From: Trichaptum fuscoviolaceum
Taxonomy: Eukaryota > Basidiomycota > Agaricomycetes > Hymenochaetales > Trichaptaceae
NCBI GenBank assembly: GCA_910574455.1
Contig: CAJSYZ010000004.1
Location: 4,722,599 to 4,786,598 of the forward strand
Length of the DNA: 64,000 nt
Reading direction: 5' to 3'
The position numbers were made by a program, and so were the translations under genes. Positions within the stretch are counted from its first letter, which is position 1; every line of letters begins with the position of its first letter. The notes under the pieces were generated by a model. That model had not been told where the DNA came from. It was given only the letters and a program-made list of their open reading frames with translations, and ran no database searches. Shown here piece after piece: positions 60,768 through 64,000 of this stretch.

Positions 60768-62049
60768 ATGCCCGCCGAATACTTGATCTCGCAGACCAAG
60801 CTTTCGCCGCTTTCGACGTTCAAGGAGCTACTTCGGTGGTCGAAGACCATTGTAACTTTGGCGCCGCTGGTCGGCTCGCAGTTGCAAGCGCTTTTCACTA
60901 TTGCGGAAACGATTGTGGACGTTGTTGAGGTGAGAGAAGCTGAAGTGCTGTGATGGTTGGAGCTGACGTCCGACTCAACGCGGTAGCGAGTTCATCGGGA
61001 CCGGGAAGCGGAGATCGACCTGGCCAAAAAGATTTGCGGAACCGTGGCCATAGTAGCATGCGCACTCGAAGATTGTCATGCATCTGATACTTCGGGTTTG
61101 ATGGTGGATATAACCGGAATCTATTAGTAAGTTAGCTAAAGACATTCATATTAATACAAGAACTCACATACGAACTCGAAGTGTCGCTGAGATCATCCAT
61201 AAGGTTCTAATCCTGAGGTCGAAAAAGACACTGAGACAACGCTTCTTCCTCGCAAGTACGAGGACCGATGATGTCACGAAGCTATCTAGCCAGCTCGACG
61301 AAGCCTTAGCCATGTTTCAGGTTAGCATATCCCCATCTTGACAGGATTCATAGTTCCTCATAGCATTCTTCGTTTATCAGTTTAAATGCGCTATTCAAAC
61401 AAGAATAGGCATCCAGAAGCTTTCTGATAAGCTCGATGTCTTGATCAAACCTGACAGCAAACGGGAGGCATCCGGGTCTTCAAGTCCTTCGGCACTGGAG
61501 CAGAATAGTCCTCCCTGCACAGCTCAACTCTCGTCGGAAAGCGCCCTAGAAGTCCCAGTTCGAATCGTGGCCGTGGTCGCAATGGTCGTCCGAGGCTCAA
61601 TGAAACTACAGCCACAGCAGAAGGACATCTTGATCCATGGAACGGCATCACTACCGACTCTGGAGCAGTAGATAAAGCTGTTTCGCGACGGCGACGAAGT
61701 CGCGGGAGGCGAGGAGGACGGAAGACTTCATTAGGTGCACCGCAAGCCGATGCAAGTCGATCGATCGAAAGAGAGCGTGCAGAAAGTTCGTCTCGGCCAC
61801 AGTCAATGCACGCGTATCTCAGTGGAACCGAATCTCCTATTTCCGAGTGTAGTACCTTGGTCGAGGAACCGTTTCCGATGAGCCTGAAAACCTGTGTTGT
61901 GAGTAAACTCACGTAAAAAGATGCATGGTTCACTTACTCTTGTAAATCCAACCCAGGAGCGAGGTCGATCATTCTCTCAGAGTGCATATCGCCTCGCCGG
62001 AGAGACAGACATGAGGAGTGCTCTTCGCGCACGAAAGCCTTTCACCTGA
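60768..62049 (+). CDS. Gene C: helical-bundle protein with RGR-rich tail
   Basis: Exons 60768-60929, 60987-61126, 61182-61320 and 61381 onward, with last exon 61957-62049. Exons 1-3 are 162, 140 and 139 nt, the same as or within 6 nt of gene A, with the same phases. Conserved block: VTLAPLVGSQLQALFTIAET, then HRDREAEIDLAKKIC, then IHKVLILRSKKTLRQRF, aligning with gene B. Between 61381 and 61898 the frame must change once. A 71-nt intron (61442-61512 approximately, gtcttg..aatag) or a 74-nt intron ending at ccctag near 61545 would do it, as would an indel. The tail is very basic (SRRRRSRGRRGGRK, SSNRGRGRNGRPRL) and the last exon reads ERGRSFSQSAYRLAG. A nucleic-acid-binding tail is plausible but not shown. 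Confidence 0.75.
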
Positions 62050-62994
62050 GGTGAGAGCAAGGGTAACGGATAGCACAAGAAGGAAGGCGGTGTACTTGGG
62101 CGACTGGTCGCTCGTTTCTCCACTGCTCTTAGATGCAGGCCATTACCGCCTATGTCCTCAAGTTCAAGCTTGATTATTTAGCAGACAAAATATCCATAAA
62201 AACGCACCCATCGAACCTTCGATGATGTCGATTCGTGAAGGCTGTTACGACTTCCCGAACTCCCTTCCCCGAACTCCTTTCCTCAGCCAACAATGTATCA
62301 TTATCAAACCGCAATCTTCTGAATTAGATTCCTTCCTTCGCAAACGATATTTATGACAATCTAAACTTAAGAATATGTATGTTTCAGCATCTGAAAGTTT
62401 ATGCAGACGTTCACAGAATATGGTGTTATATGATGTACTTCTTACCTATGCTTATTTGTTTAACCAATTTCATTCCCAGCATTAGATACACCTTGGCTCC
62501 ATTCGAATCGTGTACGGGGAGGGAGCAGGATTCCGTGAATAATGTCCACCGAGTGATGGTCAAACTCAAGAGTGATGAGTTGGAAAGTTCAATTTGCAGA
62601 GCGGTGCCGAGACGTTCCGCCCGGACGCGTCAAAACACGAAGTGTCACGAAACGTGATCGTGACCGCTGTTACGGCGGCAATCGTAGTTACTACTTTTTT
62701 ATTTTTTTATGTGTAAAATTCTATTGCCCTCCTATTATATCTGACAACCCGAACTGAAGAAGAGAAATGAAATACAACAGTCAGTGCTCATGCGATGTAG
62801 AAATATGCTATGTGTTGCACTGATAGAAAGAAAGTGAGAGACTGATGAAGTAAGTTAGCACAGCAAGGAACCACCATTGCGTCGACACAAAAACGCAAGG
62901 AGGCTCGGACACAGCGAGATACGATGGAGATATAAGTTCACCTCCGAAGAAGAGTAGAGGTGCAGATAAAGGGAAGGATCGGGGATACAAGTGA
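62050..62994. other. Intergenic, no gene supported
   Basis: A 92-codon plus-strand ORF (62379-62657) and a 60-codon minus-strand ORF (62808-62990) have no features. A (T)n-rich stretch lies near 62694-62711. The 3' UTRs of gene C and of the minus-strand gene starting right of the window should lie here. Confidence 0.45.
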
Positions 62995-64000
62995 CTAGGA
63001 GGGAGCCCTAGTGTCAGCTTCGGCTGCGGGCACAGTCATATTCGGCGACCCAATTGAGTCGTGTGATACACCTTCTGCGCACCCACCCACTCTGACAGAG
63101 CCTGCAGCTTCCCTTTCACTACCAGTTGCCCCACTCTGAGTCTGCAGTTTCAGTGAAGAAACTCCATCGACCAGTATAGCGTTTGCAACTGCCTCGTTCC
63201 GTGCCATATCCTCTCCTCTCGCATTGCCATCGGTCAGTTGGCGACTATTGAAACTCTGGGATGAAGTGACTGATGGAGGCGACTGCTGGGACTGAGCCTG
63301 CGGTGAAGATTGTACTGCGCCTCGCTTTGCACCACCTTTTGGATTAAAAAGCTCCGTATTGGTTTTAGGCGGTGGCCGCTCGAATCCCCGCTCGTCCTCC
63401 TCAAGTCGATTTGGGTTCGCTAATACACCATGTGCGACTCCTGCTCCGTGGCTGAATAGCGCATTCCCCTGATTCGCATTACCCGCGTTTGGGGCAAGTA
63501 TAGATCGCGCAGTCAACTTCGGATTCGTCCAGGCGCCACCCACAGCAGGCCGCTTGTCCGTAGCTGATATGGAAGTTAGGGGAGGAAAGTCAGTCGGCTG
63601 CAGAAAAATTGGCGTTAATTGCTGCGGGGTGGACTGCTGCGGCTGGTTTTGCACTTGCACACCACTTGCAGCTCTGGTTGGTGACATGTTACGCGAGTTA
63701 TTGTTACTATCGTGCCTTGAGCGAGGGGGGTGTAGGGTCGGCTGTGCTTTGATGCCTGCCGCCCAGTCTGGTCTAGCGGGCAGAGGATGCATGGACGGCG
63801 CTGAAACATTAGACATGTACGTTCGGCGAGATGAAGATGAGTTCGTCGAAGATGACTGGATAAAAGGTTAGTCAGCAAGTAAATTTTCTTTCGAAAGTTC
63901 TGACTCACTGTAGTGGAGGCCACCTCATCACCAGGTGTCCTATTTCCATTACTTGAAGAGGATGCCCCAGACGCGCGCCTCATACTTGAACTTAGTCTTG
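62995..64000 (-). CDS. Low-complexity protein, C-terminal part (runs off right edge)
   Basis: Minus strand. The last exon is 63855-62995 and the preceding exon 64000-63909 is open to the window edge, with a 53-nt intron (63908-63856; GTGAGT ... CTGAC ... ATCCAG) in phase 0. An ATG at 63983 is in frame, but the frame continues upstream of it, so the true start probably lies outside. The product is rich in Ser, Gln, Asn and Pro (SSSTNSSSSRRTY, NQPQQSTPQQL), with short conserved-looking islands RPDWAAGI, LQPTDFPPLTS and GGAWTNPKLTARSIL. Such islands in disordered sequence are typical of fungal mRNA-associated proteins, but I cannot name the family. There is no palindromic-word sequence here, so it probably marks the return to core genome. 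Confidence 0.65.

Overview
The window looks like nuclear DNA of a mushroom-type fungus (Basidiomycota, Agaricomycetes). Coding regions are split by introns of about 43-76 nt with GT..AG ends and CTNAC-like branch points. A Plavaka-type DNA transposase is present, as is a DUF1771-Smr protein of a type known from fungi. There are no bacterial-style operons, ribosome binding sites, rRNA genes or tRNA genes that I could support.

Layout. (1) 1-28140 is a tandem array of a unit of about 6.93 kb: four units plus the start of a fifth, and the window opens inside it. Each unit carries one three-exon gene for a membrane-anchored DUF1771-Smr protein and about 5.4 kb with little recognisable coding but many splice-like signals. 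The only differences I saw between full units are 1-2 nt indels. At about 28140 the last copy runs abruptly into a clearly diverged version of the same sequence. (2) 29411-30889 is the first of three paralogous genes (A); B (58671-59954) and C (60768-62049) lie 28 kb away on the same strand. They share exon phases 0-2-0, an N-terminal helical domain resembling the MLKL/HeLo-like four-helix bundle, and basic, Arg/Ser-rich tails. (3) 31-54 kb is a gene-poor accessory region. Its spacers and some introns are full of a small set of self-complementary words (CACTGGCAGTG-like, GACTCCGAGTC-like, TTCAAGTTGAA-like and CTACTAGTAG-like). Within it are a chymotrypsin-fold peptidase-like gene with a frame break (34.3-37.0 kb, minus), a coiled-coil gene containing a long in-frame GGGAAA hexanucleotide repeat (37.7-40.8 kb, minus), an unknown 573-aa protein (42.1-44.0 kb, plus), a decayed Plavaka transposase carrying a 466-bp solo LTR with a 5-bp target-site duplication (45.2-49.7 kb, minus), and a many-exon protein with a run of symmetric phase-0 micro-exons (50.3-54.3 kb, plus). 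(4) 54379-57110 is an almost perfect 2.7-kb palindrome (arms about 1.31 kb, spacer about 108 bp) that seems to interrupt the 3' part of the preceding gene. (5) 58.7-64 kb holds family genes B and C, a small convergent minus-strand gene, and the C-terminal part of a low-complexity protein that runs off the right edge.

Several neighbouring genes (32.3, 36.7, 40.3 and 52 kb) show the same unusual behaviour: short exon-plus-intron cassettes duplicated in tandem, with the introns conserved between copies as well as the exons. Together with the palindromic words, the large palindrome and the array, this marks a region of very active local duplication. Apparent frameshifts at 35.3, 38.8, 46.1, 50.5 and 53.6 kb could be real decay. 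They could also be residual sequencing indels, because the array copies too differ only by indels. No pathway linking the genes is evident. Exon coordinates were read by eye from splice signals and reading frames.
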